Assembly: GCA_041661865.1 (NCBI GenBank) | Contig: JBAZTO010000013.1 | Span: forward strand, 1-64,000 | DNA from: JBAZTO01 sp041661865 | Lineage (GTDB): Bacteria; Planctomycetota; Phycisphaerae; SM23-33 | Direction of reading: 5' to 3' | Length of the DNA: 64,000 nucleotides | The notes under the pieces: model-generated | What the model was told of the DNA's origin: nothing | Seen by the model: the letters and a program-made list of their open reading frames with translations, nothing else | Databases searched by the model: none | In this document: positions 26,689-35,656 of the stretch, piece by piece | How positions within the stretch are numbered: position 1 is the first letter of the stretch | How the letters are laid out: the number at the start of each line of letters is the position of its first letter | Position numbers and translations under genes: made by a program

Positions 26689-26797
26689 GTCAAACGACGG
26701 ATCGGGTGCCACTGCTGCGGTGTTTGCAGCAGTGTCGAAACTATGCACGGCTGCACACAACGCAGCCGTGGCACCTATCAGATCGGATGCGACAGGG
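26689..26797. repeat. 109-bp paired-hairpin repeat, copy 1 (GGTGCCAC type)
   Basis: The outer ends GGTGCCAC and GTGGCACC flank two hairpins, CACTGCTGCGG...GCAGCAGTG and CACGGCTGCA...GCAGCCGTG. A second copy lies at 48636-48744 in opposite orientation. By manual alignment 101 of 109 positions agree and both stems are identical. The copy ends three bases before the stop codon of the CapD-like gene (minus strand) and starts 49 bp beyond the end of the glycosyltransferase gene, so it lies between converging genes. Confidence 0.8.
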
Positions 26798-26800
26798 TTT

Positions 26801-28855
26801 CTAGACTTCTTTGCCGCCCGAGGTCCCAGCCGCCGGGGTCGGCTCGCTCGCAGGCCCGCCGACAGCCTGGGTGGTCGGCGCATTCCGCGGCTCGTACTCG
26901 GGGACCAGCGTGCGGATTGCATCGACAATGGCTGCGCGGTCGGTGGAATTCCTGAGCGACTCGAATCGCTCAAAGGTCGCGCGGACCTTTGCGAAATCCG
27001 TCGGCTTGCTCTTCCACACCAGCACCTTGGGGTGCATCGTCGGCTGAATGTCCTCGCCCTCGGTTCGCAGTTCCTCGAAGAGCTTTTCGCCCGGTCGGAT
27101 GCCGGTGACGACGATGTCAATGTCCTCGCCGGGCCGGAAACCGCTGAGCGTGATCATCTGGCGGGCCAGGTCCATGATCTTGACCGGTTCGCCCATGTCC
27201 AGCAGGAAGATCTGCCCGCCCTCGCCGGTGGCCGCGGCCTGAAGCACCAGTTGCGAGGCCTCGGGGATGGTCATAAAGTAGCGTGTCATTTCCGGGTGCG
27301 TCACGCGCACCGGCCCGCCCTCGGCGATCTGCTTGCGGAAGGTGGGCACCACCGAGCCGGCCGAGCCCAGCACGTTGCCGAACCGCACGGCCTTGAACTG
27401 CGTCTTGCAGCCGCCGCTGCCGTTGAGGGACTGGGTGTAAATTTCGGCCACGCGCTTGGAGGCGCCCATCACCGAGGAGGGGTTGACGGCCTTGTCGGTG
27501 GAGATGGTCACGAATTCCGCCGAGCCGAAACGGCAGCAGGCGTCGGCGACGTTTCGCGTGCCCAGGATGTTGTTCTTGACCGCCTCGCAGGGATTGTTCT
27601 CCATCAGTGGCACGTGCTTGTGCGCGGCGGCGTGGATGACCACCTCCGGGCGATGGGCCTCCCAGATCGCCATCACGCGGTCGCGGTCGAAAATATCGCA
27701 GATGCAGGCAACCACCGGGATATCCGGATGCGAGGAGCGAAGTTCGTTTTCCATGTCAAACAGCGGGTTCTCCGCCTGTTCGAGCAGGATCAGAGCGCTG
27801 GGCTTGAAGTTGCAGACCTGGCGGCACATTTCCGAGCCGATGCTCCCGCCGGCCCCGGTGATCAGCACCCGCCGATTCGCGATGAACCGGGCGACCGCGT
27901 CGGTATCCAACGCCACGGCCTGGCGCCCGAGCAGGTCATTGATGTCCACGGGGCGAATCTGCGAGACCATCACCCGGCCGTCGATGAGATCGCCCACGCC
28001 CGGCAGCGACTGGAACTTCAGCTTGGTGCCGCTGCACAGGTCGATCACGTGGCGCAGCTGCTTCTGGCTGGCCGAGGGCATGGCGATGATGATTTCCTCG
28101 ATCTCTTCTTCCTGGCAGATCTGCGGCAGGTCGGAAACGACGCCCAGGACCGGCGCCCCGTGAATCATCATGTGGCGCTTGGTCGGATCGTCATCGACCA
28201 GCCCGGCGACCCTGAAGCGTTCCTCGGGCATCCGGTTGATCTCGCGGATGATCGCCTCGGCGGCATTGCCGGCCCCGACAACCAAGACTCGCTTGAAACC
28301 TTCGGTGGAAACCGGACGCAATTCCTCGCGGTAGATTCGGAAACCCAGCCGTGCCACGCACACCAGGAACACGCTGGCTAGGAAATCCAGGAACAGCACG
28401 CCCTGGGGGTAGGAGGCAAAGAACGGCCCGATGTAGGCAACGCGGACATTCATCATGCTCGGCAGGTGACGAAAGGCCATGATCAAGACGAACATAATGG
28501 CCAGGAAAATCAAACTGGCGCGAAGGATGTTCAACACGTCCCGAATGCTGGCGTACTGCCAACCGCCGCGGAAGAGCTTGCTCTGGCCGAAGACGATCAG
28601 TTTCAGTCCGACAAACAAGGGCAGCCAGGCCAGGTAGGAATTCACGAACCAGGCCTTCTCGGCCTTGCTGTCGGCGATTTCAAAGCGGGCCAGATTGGCC
28701 AGCAGCAGGGCCAGCGAAAAGAGCGCCGCATGAACGACCAGGTTGAAGGTCAAGCGGTGGCGCAGCAACAGGGACTCGACCCAGGCGAAGCGGCCTAAGC
28801 TCAGTTTGCTCTTCTGGCCGGAGGCCAGTTCGTTCGTCTCACTGGACTTGATCAT
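26801..28855 (-). CDS. CapD/FlaA1-like membrane nucleotide-sugar 4,6-dehydratase/epimerase
   Basis: This 684-residue polysaccharide biosynthesis protein starts with a membrane domain of about four helices (residues about 40-200, for example LVVHAALFSLALLLANLARF). A CoA-binding-like Rossmann domain (VLVVGAGNAAEAIIREINR) and then the short-chain dehydrogenase domain follow. The latter has VLITGAGGSIGSEMCRQV, HAAAHKHVPLMENNP, and STDKAVNPSSVMGASKRVAE with the catalytic T-D-K. CapD, PglF and WbpM convert UDP-GlcNAc to the 4-keto-6-deoxy sugar that starts bacillosamine- or fucosamine-type residues. The start ATG has no Shine-Dalgarno sequence and follows TATATA closely. It belongs to the glycan neighbourhood at 22-33 kb. 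Confidence 0.92.
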   Translation of the reverse strand: MIKSSETNELASGQKSKLSLGRFAWVESLLLRHRLTFNLVVHAALFSLALLLANLARFEIADSKAEKAWFVNSYLAWLPLFVGLKLIVFGQSKLFRGGWQYASIRDVLNILRASLIFLAIMFVLIMAFRHLPSMMNVRVAYIGPFFASYPQGVLFLDFLASVFLVCVARLGFRIYREELRPVSTEGFKRVLVVGAGNAAEAIIREINRMPEERFRVAGLVDDDPTKRHMMIHGAPVLGVVSDLPQICQEEEIEEIIIAMPSASQKQLRHVIDLCSGTKLKFQSLPGVGDLIDGRVMVSQIRPVDINDLLGRQAVALDTDAVARFIANRRVLITGAGGSIGSEMCRQVCNFKPSALILLEQAENPLFDMENELRSSHPDIPVVACICDIFDRDRVMAIWEAHRPEVVIHAAAHKHVPLMENNPCEAVKNNILGTRNVADACCRFGSAEFVTISTDKAVNPSSVMGASKRVAEIYTQSLNGSGGCKTQFKAVRFGNVLGSAGSVVPTFRKQIAEGGPVRVTHPEMTRYFMTIPEASQLVLQAAATGEGGQIFLLDMGEPVKIMDLARQMITLSGFRPGEDIDIVVTGIRPGEKLFEELRTEGEDIQPTMHPKVLVWKSKPTDFAKVRATFERFESLRNSTDRAAIVDAIRTLVPEYEPRNAPTTQAVGGPASEPTPAAGTSGGKEV

Positions 28856-28996
28856 TCTTATATAACGCTGCCAGGACCGGTCAAGATCGAGGACTATCGA
28901 TTATAACCCGGACGCTGCAATTAACAAACCTATCCTGTCCTATCGGCTGATTGGGTGGGTCACTTCAAGGGGGCGCATAGGTTACTTCTTTGAAGG

Positions 28997-30100
28997 CTAA
29001 GGAGTTGCGGAACCCGCCGGGCTGGGTTGAGAACTCGGCGCCGGCGCGGTGGTGGCCACGGGGCTCTCGCCCAACTCGCCACTGACCTTGCCGCTGGCCT
29101 TCATTCCCCGCCAGAACGTCTCGACTGCCTCTTTGACGTCCGGGTCGCTGCTCTGCTGCCGGGCCTGCGAGATCGCCTCGATCGCGCCATTGACGTTCTT
29201 GTCAAACCACCGGAAATAGGCCAACACCAGCCAGGCCTCCCCGTCGGTGGGGGCCGCCTTAACGTGCCCGTCCAGCCGTGCCAGAGCGTCGGAATACTGC
29301 TGGGGCGAGTTGAAGAAACCGGCAGGGTTCAGGGGCGCCAGCGGCAATTCCGGCACACACTTGATCGTGCGCATCAGGTAGAACGAGGCGCGGAAGTAGG
29401 AGGACCGGCTCATGGCGAAGTGGATATGCACCAGGCTCAGCAGCCCCTCGGGATTCTGACGGTCGAGCTGGTTGGCCGACTCAAATCGTGACAAGGCCGT
29501 GTCGAGGTCACCTTCGCGAAAAGCCTTCTCGCCGTCCCTCAGGAGGTTGCTGAAGTTGCTGTTCCCGCCGGGAGCCAGCGAGGTAATGGCCTTCTGTTCG
29601 GCAGGCTTTTCGCTCGGGGGGGCGATGGCGGTGATATAGCTCGACCCGGCTGTAAAACTTGGCCCTTGCCCTGACCCTGGCCCGGGCTCCGAGCCCCATC
29701 CGCCGGGCGTGTAGACGCCGCCTTTGCCGACGGAGCCTGTGTCAAAAGCGGGCAGTCCCTTGCCCAAGCCTGATCCGGAATACCTCTTCGGGGCGCCCAG
29801 CTCAGGCACAACGAAAGGCGATGCCGCCGCGCCGCCACCACCACCCGGAATTCGGTAGTTGGCGGGGGATCCGATGGAGCTCCTCAGGATATCGCTGCCC
29901 GGAGCTGATGGGCCCTGAAGCGCCCCCAGGCCATACGAATACGAATTGAACGTATTGTTCCTGGTATTGGCGCCGGGATTTCTCATCCCTGCACCAGGAG
30001 ACGACAGGCTCCGCTCTCCGCGGACCTGGCCCCATGCCATTTGGGCAAAAAACACCCCTAGCACGGTCACGACGAAATATCCTGCCACAACCGTTTTCAT
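28997..30100 (-). CDS. Secreted Gly/Ser/Pro-rich protein with TPR-like C-terminal half
   Basis: This protein of about 367 residues is not assigned to a named family. MKTVVAGYFVVTVLGVFFAQ looks like a signal peptide, cleaved near AQMAWG-QV. Residues about 20-160 are low complexity, rich in Gly, Ser and Pro (GGGGGAAASP, GPGSGQGP). Residues about 175-330 form TPR-like helical repeats (LLRDGEKAFREGDLDTALSR, WLVLAYFRWFDKNVNGAIEA), followed by a Thr/Ser/Pro tail. It could scaffold an envelope complex. The ATG at 30098-30100 is preferred: the GTG at 30115 lies inside a TATAAT that would act as the -10, leaving almost no leader. Confidence 0.7.
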   Translation of the reverse strand: MKTVVAGYFVVTVLGVFFAQMAWGQVRGERSLSSPGAGMRNPGANTRNNTFNSYSYGLGALQGPSAPGSDILRSSIGSPANYRIPGGGGGAAASPFVVPELGAPKRYSGSGLGKGLPAFDTGSVGKGGVYTPGGWGSEPGPGSGQGPSFTAGSSYITAIAPPSEKPAEQKAITSLAPGGNSNFSNLLRDGEKAFREGDLDTALSRFESANQLDRQNPEGLLSLVHIHFAMSRSSYFRASFYLMRTIKCVPELPLAPLNPAGFFNSPQQYSDALARLDGHVKAAPTDGEAWLVLAYFRWFDKNVNGAIEAISQARQQSSDPDVKEAVETFWRGMKASGKVSGELGESPVATTAPAPSSQPSPAGSATP

Positions 30101-30175
30101 GACCCTATTATACACTTGGCCGGAGGGTCAAATCCACAGGAATCAGAGCCGCGATAGCAGGGCCGTTCCAGTTCT

Positions 30176-30314
30176 CGTAGCATGGCCATCTTGGCCATGA
30201 GTATCACGGCCGTCCCGGCCGTGTCAGGCCGTTCCAGAACAGGGGCAAGATGCCCCTGCGACTCATGGGCAGGATGCCCATGCTACGGGCAACGGCGGTT
30301 TTCATACACGTTCT
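30176..30314. repeat. Composite GTAGCA-type hairpin repeats at the DUF2723 gene stop
   Basis: The 198-bp spacer holds several palindromes in series: CATGGCCATCTTGGCCATG, CACGGCCGTCCCGGCCGTG, CAGGGGCAAGATGCCCCTG and CATGGGCAGGATGCCCATG. The outer ends are GTAGCA and TGCTAC. The right end (30285-30314) matches 22004-22033 exactly and stops at the stop codon of the minus-strand DUF2723 gene. The stems differ in sequence but keep perfect pairing. Confidence 0.7.
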
Positions 30315-31882
30315 CAGGGCGAGACGGATGTCGCGGGCTGCTTCCACCTGGCTTGGTAGAGGACCTGGCCGTCCCGGCGGACAAATTCTGCATCCGACAG
30401 GAGTTTCTCTGGAACGTAGCCAGCCTGCGGTGTGACAACCAGGAGCGGGCGATTGCCCAACACCTGGCGAAACTCGCTGTTGTGAGACTCGTAACTGGGC
30501 ATCGGTTCGCCCCCGTCGGTCAGTGTGACGTCGGGACTAAGGCCTTCCAGCCGCTGCTTAAGCTTGAGGGGGTAAAGAGTGGTGCCGTCCAGAAAAACGA
30601 CCGCATCGGGCTGAGCCTGTAGAAGGGCGGCGACGGCAAACTGGTCGGCTGAGGATTCGTCCTGCTTCCAGGGCACCATCCAGTAGCGGGCCTCGTCTCG
30701 GAAAGGCAACTTGCGGCGATGGATGGCGATCCCCGCCATGGCCAGCAGGTGCGGTGAGGAATAGTACATCACCGGCGGCAGCACGATCGAAATGACGCAT
30801 GCGAAGGCGACCGCCTTGGCCCAACGCAATGACCGACCGGCCATGTAGGCCGCCCCTACCCCGGAGGCCAGGGCAATCATGAGCAGGCTGGGCAGGAAGA
30901 AAGTGAACTGGTCGGGAATGGAGTAGCGCGCGACGAACACCACTTCAATGGCCGTGATCGCCGTGAGGGCCATCCACAGCATGCCGCCTTCCCGCCGCAT
31001 ACGGACCCAGCCTGCCACGGCCAGCAGAAATATGAAGGAGCCGAAATTCATCGCGGCCAGGCCGGCGTTTTGCTTGAAGATCGACCAGGCCGGCAGAACG
31101 TTCAACACCTGCGCCTCGTATTGGCCGAACAACGCCGAGGCAATGGCTTGCCCCACATGCCCGGTGGAGAGCGCCTCCCGGACGATCAGGGTCAGATACA
31201 GGCTCGCGCCCGCCAGGTACGCCACCGCCCCAGCCGCCAGGGCCCCCCACCCCACGCGACGCCGCACGACCAGCACGATGGCCACGATCAGGTAAACCGG
31301 CAGCGGCAGCAAGGCCAGGTCATGCACCGCAAGGTCCAGGCCATTCAGGCCCGCCAAGGCCGCCACGTAATACCATCTCGGGTTGCGCACCAGGAGCACC
31401 AGCAGCCACAGTTCGCCCGACATGGCCGCCAATTGCAGGGTGTAGACCTCGGTGATCGTCGAGAGCCACCAGGCGGTGTGACAGACGGCCAGCATTCCCG
31501 CCGAGGCCAGGCCCGCCCATCGCCGCCCGGTCAACAGCGTCACAACGGCCGCCAGGTTGGCCAGCGCCACGGCCATGGCCAAGGCGCTGATACAGTTCAG
31601 CCGCGACAGGACATCCCCCATCGGAACGTGCAAGGCCTGCCTGCCGACAGCGATGAACAGCGGGTGGGCCAGGGCAAGGCCCAACGGATCGGTATACTGC
31701 CCCGTCACGATGCGCCACTGCCTGGCGCCGCTGTCCTGCCAGTTGGTCCCGCGCTGGGCGGTGGCCATGTACATCGCAGCCGCCGCCACGAAGACCAGGA
31801 ACCACAGGCCCGCCACTGGAGGCCGGGCAGCACTGACAGCCGATTTGTCCGCAGTCGACATCATCCGACATGTTATCGGCAT
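30314..31882 (-). CDS. DUF2723-type membrane glycosyltransferase-like protein
   Basis: The 522-residue protein has roughly 10-11 hydrophobic segments followed by a soluble C-terminal part from about residue 390. The N-terminal loop (NWQDSGARQWRIVTG) with a conserved Asp, and WWLSTITEVYTL after the third or fourth helix, are the family marks of DUF2723, related to GT-C protein mannosyltransferases and eukaryotic TMEM260. It would use a lipid-linked sugar and act on the periplasmic face. Family-level function in bacteria is not settled. Several in-frame ATGs occur in the first seven codons and none has a clear ribosome-binding site. It is divergent from the UbiA-type transferase, which makes lipid-linked pentose. 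Confidence 0.78.
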   Translation of the reverse strand: MPITCRMMSTADKSAVSAARPPVAGLWFLVFVAAAAMYMATAQRGTNWQDSGARQWRIVTGQYTDPLGLALAHPLFIAVGRQALHVPMGDVLSRLNCISALAMAVALANLAAVVTLLTGRRWAGLASAGMLAVCHTAWWLSTITEVYTLQLAAMSGELWLLVLLVRNPRWYYVAALAGLNGLDLAVHDLALLPLPVYLIVAIVLVVRRRVGWGALAAGAVAYLAGASLYLTLIVREALSTGHVGQAIASALFGQYEAQVLNVLPAWSIFKQNAGLAAMNFGSFIFLLAVAGWVRMRREGGMLWMALTAITAIEVVFVARYSIPDQFTFFLPSLLMIALASGVGAAYMAGRSLRWAKAVAFACVISIVLPPVMYYSSPHLLAMAGIAIHRRKLPFRDEARYWMVPWKQDESSADQFAVAALLQAQPDAVVFLDGTTLYPLKLKQRLEGLSPDVTLTDGGEPMPSYESHNSEFRQVLGNRPLLVVTPQAGYVPEKLLSDAEFVRRDGQVLYQARWKQPATSVSP

Positions 31883-32056
31883 TTGGCACGGGCAAGAAAA
31901 CGAAAACCATCCTTGCCGCTATGGGCGCAACAGCACTCGGCCGGCAGACGCGGCCAGGAGGCGGGAAGTGGGCTTAATCTCTTCGGCTCCAAATGACGAT
32001 CTAGTTTAAGTCGCTGGGCGATCTATCGTTCCCTTGCGCCGGTCGTATACAAGACT

Positions 32057-32971
32057 ATGAAACTACAGCCCCTATTTCGCCTGGCCAGGCCTGGCCACTG
32101 GATCAAGAACGTTATCGTCTTCTTCCCGGTGGTGCTGGCGCTGCGTGTGCGCGAACTGGATGTCTGGCTGGAAGCCGGCGCGGCCGCCGTGGCCTTTTGC
32201 CTCGTGTCCAGCGCCGCGTACATCTGCAACGACCTTCAGGACCGCGAGAAAGATCGCCTCCATCCCCGCAAGAAGAATCGCCCGCTGGCCGGCGGCGACG
32301 TTTCACCGGCCAGCGCGATAGTGACAATGTCGGCCCTCCTGGTCGCCGGCCTGGCCGTCGCGGCGGCGGTGGGCATCCCCACGCTGCTGGTGGTGGCCTC
32401 CTACGTCCTGCTCCAGGCGATGTATTCCCTGCGACTCAAAAGCCTGATGATCCTGGACGTCATGTGCATCGCGATGGGCTTTGTGCTGCGAGCGGCGGCT
32501 GGGGCCGTGGCCATTCACGTCGAAATCAGTCCTTACCTGTTCATCTGCACCTTCACCATCTGCCTGTTCATGGGCTTTGGCAAGCGGCGCAGCGAGGCCG
32601 CCAGCATCGGCAATGACTTGGCCGCCGGGGAACATCGCCATACGCTTCGAGGATACACCCCCCAACTGCTGACCCACCTGACGACCCTGTCGGCCGGGGT
32701 GGCCATCGTCTCCTACCTGATGTACGCCACCAGCGAGCGGACCCTCGCGCATTTCGGCACCAACTACCTGGTCTACACCTTGCCCCTGGTCATCTACGCC
32801 GTCTGCCGTTTCGAGATGCTCTCAGCCGGAGCCAGCTACTCCGACCCCACCGAGTTGGTCCTCCGCGACCGGCCCTTCCAGATGACGATCGTGGCCTGGG
32901 GCCTGGCGGTGGGCGCTATCCTCTGGAAAGGCCGGGCGCTCCAGGACTGGCTCACGCAGTATTATCACTGA
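32057..32971 (+). CDS. UbiA-family prenyltransferase, decaprenyl-phosphate phosphoribosyltransferase type
   Basis: This 304-residue membrane protein has about eight helices. RPGHWIKNVIVFFPVV at the N-terminus and YICNDLQDREKDRLHPRKKN (NDxxDxxxDxxHPxK) are the hallmarks of the DPPR synthase branch, which transfers phosphoribose from PRPP to polyprenyl phosphate. In actinobacteria this leads to decaprenyl-phosphoryl arabinose. In other phyla it is found beside glycan genes, and here it sits beside a DUF2723 transferase and the CapD/Fkp set. MGFGKRRSEA and RGYTPQLL are further family blocks. The ATG lies five bases after TATACA, so the transcript may be leaderless. Confidence 0.82.
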   Translation: MKLQPLFRLARPGHWIKNVIVFFPVVLALRVRELDVWLEAGAAAVAFCLVSSAAYICNDLQDREKDRLHPRKKNRPLAGGDVSPASAIVTMSALLVAGLAVAAAVGIPTLLVVASYVLLQAMYSLRLKSLMILDVMCIAMGFVLRAAAGAVAIHVEISPYLFICTFTICLFMGFGKRRSEAASIGNDLAAGEHRHTLRGYTPQLLTHLTTLSAGVAIVSYLMYATSERTLAHFGTNYLVYTLPLVIYAVCRFEMLSAGASYSDPTELVLRDRPFQMTIVAWGLAVGAILWKGRALQDWLTQYYH

Positions 32972-32993
32972 ATCAGCCCTCGGGGGGTTCTGG

Positions 32994-32999
32994 TATAAT
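32994..32999 (+). promoter_or_regulatory. Putative -10 box (TATAAT) of the DUF362 gene
   Basis: TATAAT lies 26 bp before the ATG of the DUF362 gene. It is followed by AAGAAGGAATAG, which can serve as the ribosome-binding site. No -35 match is seen at the usual spacing. Confidence 0.35.
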
Positions 33000-33025
33000 G
33001 AGTTGGGTAAGAAGGAATAGGTCGC

Positions 33026-34177
33026 ATGAGCAGTAAAGTCGCCCTCATCCGAACCACCCCCGCTACCGTCCTGGCCGATGTCCGACGGGTCATGCGGCAG
33101 GCGGGGCTTTCGCAGGCCCTGGCCCCCTCGACCACCACGATCCTCAAGAACAACCTCTCCTGGCACCTGATGTATCCGGGGGCCAACACCACACCCTGGC
33201 AACTGGAAGGCGCCATCCTGGCCCTCAGGGAGGCCGGCCTGGGCGACCTGGTCTGCGTGGAAAACCAAACCGTCGTCACCAGCGCCGAAAAGGGCGAGGT
33301 GCTCAACAAGCAGCGGATCGTGTGTGAGCATTACGGCGTGCCCATCAAGTACAACTTCCGCAAGAGCGACATGAACTGGGTGGTCTACCAGCCCCGCTCG
33401 CCCATGCTGGCCCTGCACGAGATCTTCCCCGACGGTATCCGCATCCCCGACTATTTCGTGGGCAAGAACGTCGTGCATCTGCCCACCACCAAGTGCCACA
33501 TTTACACCGGCGTCACCGGCTCGATGAAGAACGCCTTCGGCGGCCTGCTGAGCAACAAACGCCACTACTGCCACTCGCGCATCCACGAAACGCTGGTGGA
33601 CCTGCTGGCCATCCAGAAGGAAATCCACCCCGGTATTTTCACCCTCACCGACGGCACGACCGCCGGCAACGGCGCCGGACCGCGCACCATGATCCCGGTG
33701 GCCAAGAACGTCCTGCTGGCCTCGTCAGACTGCGTGGCTATCGACGCGGTGGCAACCCAGATGATGGGCTTCGATCCCATGGACATCCCCTTCATCCGCC
33801 TGGCCCACGAGCGAGGCCTGGGCACCGGCCGATTCGGCGAGATCGAACTGGTCGGCGATGTCGATGCCGCCGCCGAGAACTGGGCCTTTCAGACCGGCAA
33901 CAACGCCGCCAGCCGCATCGGTAACCTCTTCTGGTTCGGGCCCATGAGATCGCTGCAACACCTGATGTTCCATACGCCTATCGTCTACGCCTTCATCTTC
34001 GCCTCGGCCTTCTACCACGACCGGGTCTGGTATCCGCTGATGGGCAGCAAAAGCGTAAAGACCTGGCTGGACCAAAGCCCCTGGGGCCAGCTTTTCGCTG
34101 ATTATCGCCCTGGTGGAATGCCCTCACAGGCCGGCGCTTCGGTATCTGCTACGATTGGCCAACCCCCTGCCGTTTAG
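33026..34177 (+). CDS. DUF362 domain-containing protein
   Basis: The 383-residue protein carries DUF362 over nearly its full length. It has ILKNNLSWHLMYPGANTTPW near the N-terminus, HLPTTKCHIYTGVTGSMKNA, the LLSNKRHYCHSRIHETLVD block, and TDGTTAGNGAGPR and SSDCVAIDAVATQMMGFDP. Members with a C-terminal ferredoxin are linked to iron-sulfur or redox chemistry; this one lacks that ferredoxin and ends in a hydrophobic stretch (VYAFIFASAFYHD). Function is unknown. It follows the UbiA-type gene by 54 bp with its own -10-like box. It may belong to the same transcription region, but no role in glycan synthesis can be shown. Confidence 0.8.
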   Translation: MSSKVALIRTTPATVLADVRRVMRQAGLSQALAPSTTTILKNNLSWHLMYPGANTTPWQLEGAILALREAGLGDLVCVENQTVVTSAEKGEVLNKQRIVCEHYGVPIKYNFRKSDMNWVVYQPRSPMLALHEIFPDGIRIPDYFVGKNVVHLPTTKCHIYTGVTGSMKNAFGGLLSNKRHYCHSRIHETLVDLLAIQKEIHPGIFTLTDGTTAGNGAGPRTMIPVAKNVLLASSDCVAIDAVATQMMGFDPMDIPFIRLAHERGLGTGRFGEIELVGDVDAAAENWAFQTGNNAASRIGNLFWFGPMRSLQHLMFHTPIVYAFIFASAFYHDRVWYPLMGSKSVKTWLDQSPWGQLFADYRPGGMPSQAGASVSATIGQPPAV

Positions 34178-34261
34178 CGTATCCTCTTGACCTGGTAATG
34201 CTCCCTTCTGCGCTGCTTTCAAGAATAGTTTTTCTTATTGCACTTAGCCTTCGTCATGGTA

Positions 34262-34274
34262 AAGTAATTTACTT
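34262..34274. promoter_or_regulatory. Palindromic operator candidate upstream of the XylR-like gene
   Basis: AAGTAATTTACTT is a perfect 13-bp inverted repeat with a central T, in a short AT-rich island 40 bp before the TTG start. Position and symmetry suit a regulator-binding site, perhaps autoregulatory. No second copy was noticed at the sugar-degradation genes. Confidence 0.35.
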
Positions 34275-34313
34275 AATAGCGCAGGACAAAGAGGTTGCTC
34301 CCAGGAGACGACA

Positions 34314-35504
34314 TTGGCCACGCCCAAAAAAGTTGCCGTGCTCATCAACACGGACCGGCCTTACCTGTGCGATATCATCCGCGGGGTCATGCAGTATTCC
34401 CAGCAGTTGGGACACTGGAAGTTCTATATCGATCCCTTCGGCGCCGCCGCGCCCGATAAGAGGCTCAAGTTCTGGGGCTGCGACGGTGTCATCGTTTACA
34501 GTTCAGCCAAAGTGGTGGCTGAATCTCTCAAGGGCTCCAACCTTCCGGCGGTGATGCTGACGGTTATTGAGGTCGATCCGGGCCTCCCGCGGGTGGCCCC
34601 CGATCATCTGGCCATCGGGCGACTGGCTGCCGATCACCTCATTCAACGAGGGTTCAAGAACTTCGCTTACTGGCAGGGCAGACACGGCTACTCGCCCGCC
34701 CTTCGCGGCAAGGGCTTCATGGACCAACTGGCCAAAGCAGGCATGGCGTCCTCGTGCAGCCAAATGCCCCTCCACAGTGCTACCACGGGTCTGAGCCCGC
34801 AGGAGTGGGGACAGTATCACGGCATGCTGAGGGAGTGGGTTCTCTCGCTGCCCAAGCCCGTGGGCATCCTGTGCAGCAACGACATCTTCTGCCGCCGCCT
34901 GGCCGTCGCGTGCGAGAGTTGCGGCCTGCGCGTCCCCGAGGACGTCGCACTGGTGGGCGTGGACAACGAACAGTTGATCTGCGAATTCTCCGACCCGCCG
35001 CTGTCCAGCGTGGACCCCAACTGGGGACAAGTGGGCTACGAGGCCGCCGCGATGCTCGACCGCATCATGTCCGGCCAGCCGGCGCCGCAAGGCGCCACCC
35101 TCATTCCGCCACTGGGCCTGATCGCACGGCAATCCACCAATACGCTGGTGGTGGACGATCCGGTTGTCAGCCGCGCCATCAAGTTCATCCGCGACCAGGC
35201 CAACCCAACCATCCGCATCAGCGAAGTGCTCAAGCACGTGGGCGTTTCGCGGCGGTCACTGGAACAGCGTTTCAAGGCTGCCATCGGGCGCGGCCCGGTT
35301 TCCGAAATCCGCCGCACACGCGTCGATCGCGCCAAGGATCTGCTGGCCCAGACGCATATGTCCATCGCCCAGATCGCCAAGGATGCGGGCTTCTCCAACG
35401 CCCAGAGCCTCTGCGTGATCTTCCGCCGCGAAGTGGGCCTGCCGCCCACGACCTATCGCAAGCAGTTCCAGGCAGGACGCGAAACAAGAGAACGCTTCGG
35501 ATGA
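34314..35504 (+). CDS. XylR-like transcriptional regulator (LacI-type sensor plus AraC HTH)
   Basis: The protein is 396 residues. Residues about 5-280 resemble the periplasmic-binding-like sensor of XylR: KKVAVLINTDRPYLCDIIRG, DGVIVYSSAK, DHLAIGRLAADHLIQRGFKN, GILCSNDIFCRRLAVACES and VDNEQLICEFSDPPLSSVD. Residues about 295-390 are an AraC-type double helix-turn-helix: ISEVLKHVGVSRRSLEQRF and IAQIAKDAGFSNAQSLCVIF. Such proteins activate pentose or other sugar operons. A TTG start at 34314 is chosen because GGAGACGAC precedes it and the sensor domain begins at once. No sugar operon is adjacent, and the GH4/GH42 genes lie about 17 kb away. Confidence 0.88.
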   Translation: MATPKKVAVLINTDRPYLCDIIRGVMQYSQQLGHWKFYIDPFGAAAPDKRLKFWGCDGVIVYSSAKVVAESLKGSNLPAVMLTVIEVDPGLPRVAPDHLAIGRLAADHLIQRGFKNFAYWQGRHGYSPALRGKGFMDQLAKAGMASSCSQMPLHSATTGLSPQEWGQYHGMLREWVLSLPKPVGILCSNDIFCRRLAVACESCGLRVPEDVALVGVDNEQLICEFSDPPLSSVDPNWGQVGYEAAAMLDRIMSGQPAPQGATLIPPLGLIARQSTNTLVVDDPVVSRAIKFIRDQANPTIRISEVLKHVGVSRRSLEQRFKAAIGRGPVSEIRRTRVDRAKDLLAQTHMSIAQIAKDAGFSNAQSLCVIFRREVGLPPTTYRKQFQAGRETRERFG

Positions 35505-35650
35505 CCGGAATACCGTGAGACCGGAATACCGGATTACCAACCAGGCGTGGCGTGGCAGAGGATGCCTCGGCGCATAGTTCGTAGGGCCTCTGAGCCTTAC
35601 GTTTTCTTCTTCGGTTCTTCGGTATTCCGGTAATCCGGTATTCCGGCGTT
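35505..35650. repeat. Inverted GGAATACCGGATTACC repeat between convergent genes
   Basis: The left arm (35505-35538) contains CCGGAATACCGGATTACC. The right arm (35620-35650) contains its complement GGTAATCCGGTATTCCGG. The left arm starts directly after the stop codon of the XylR-like gene, and the right arm ends six bases from the lysA stop codon. The 70-80 bp loop holds a second imperfect palindrome around GAGGATGCCTCGG. A single related word, GGTATTCCGG, occurs at 54890-54899. Confidence 0.7.
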
Positions 35651-35656
35651 CCCGCG

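Noticed and set aside
30101..30115. GTG start at 30115 for the secreted TPR-like protein
   Set aside because: The extra codons overlap a TATAAT and delay the signal peptide; ATG 30098-30100 begins the signal peptide directly.
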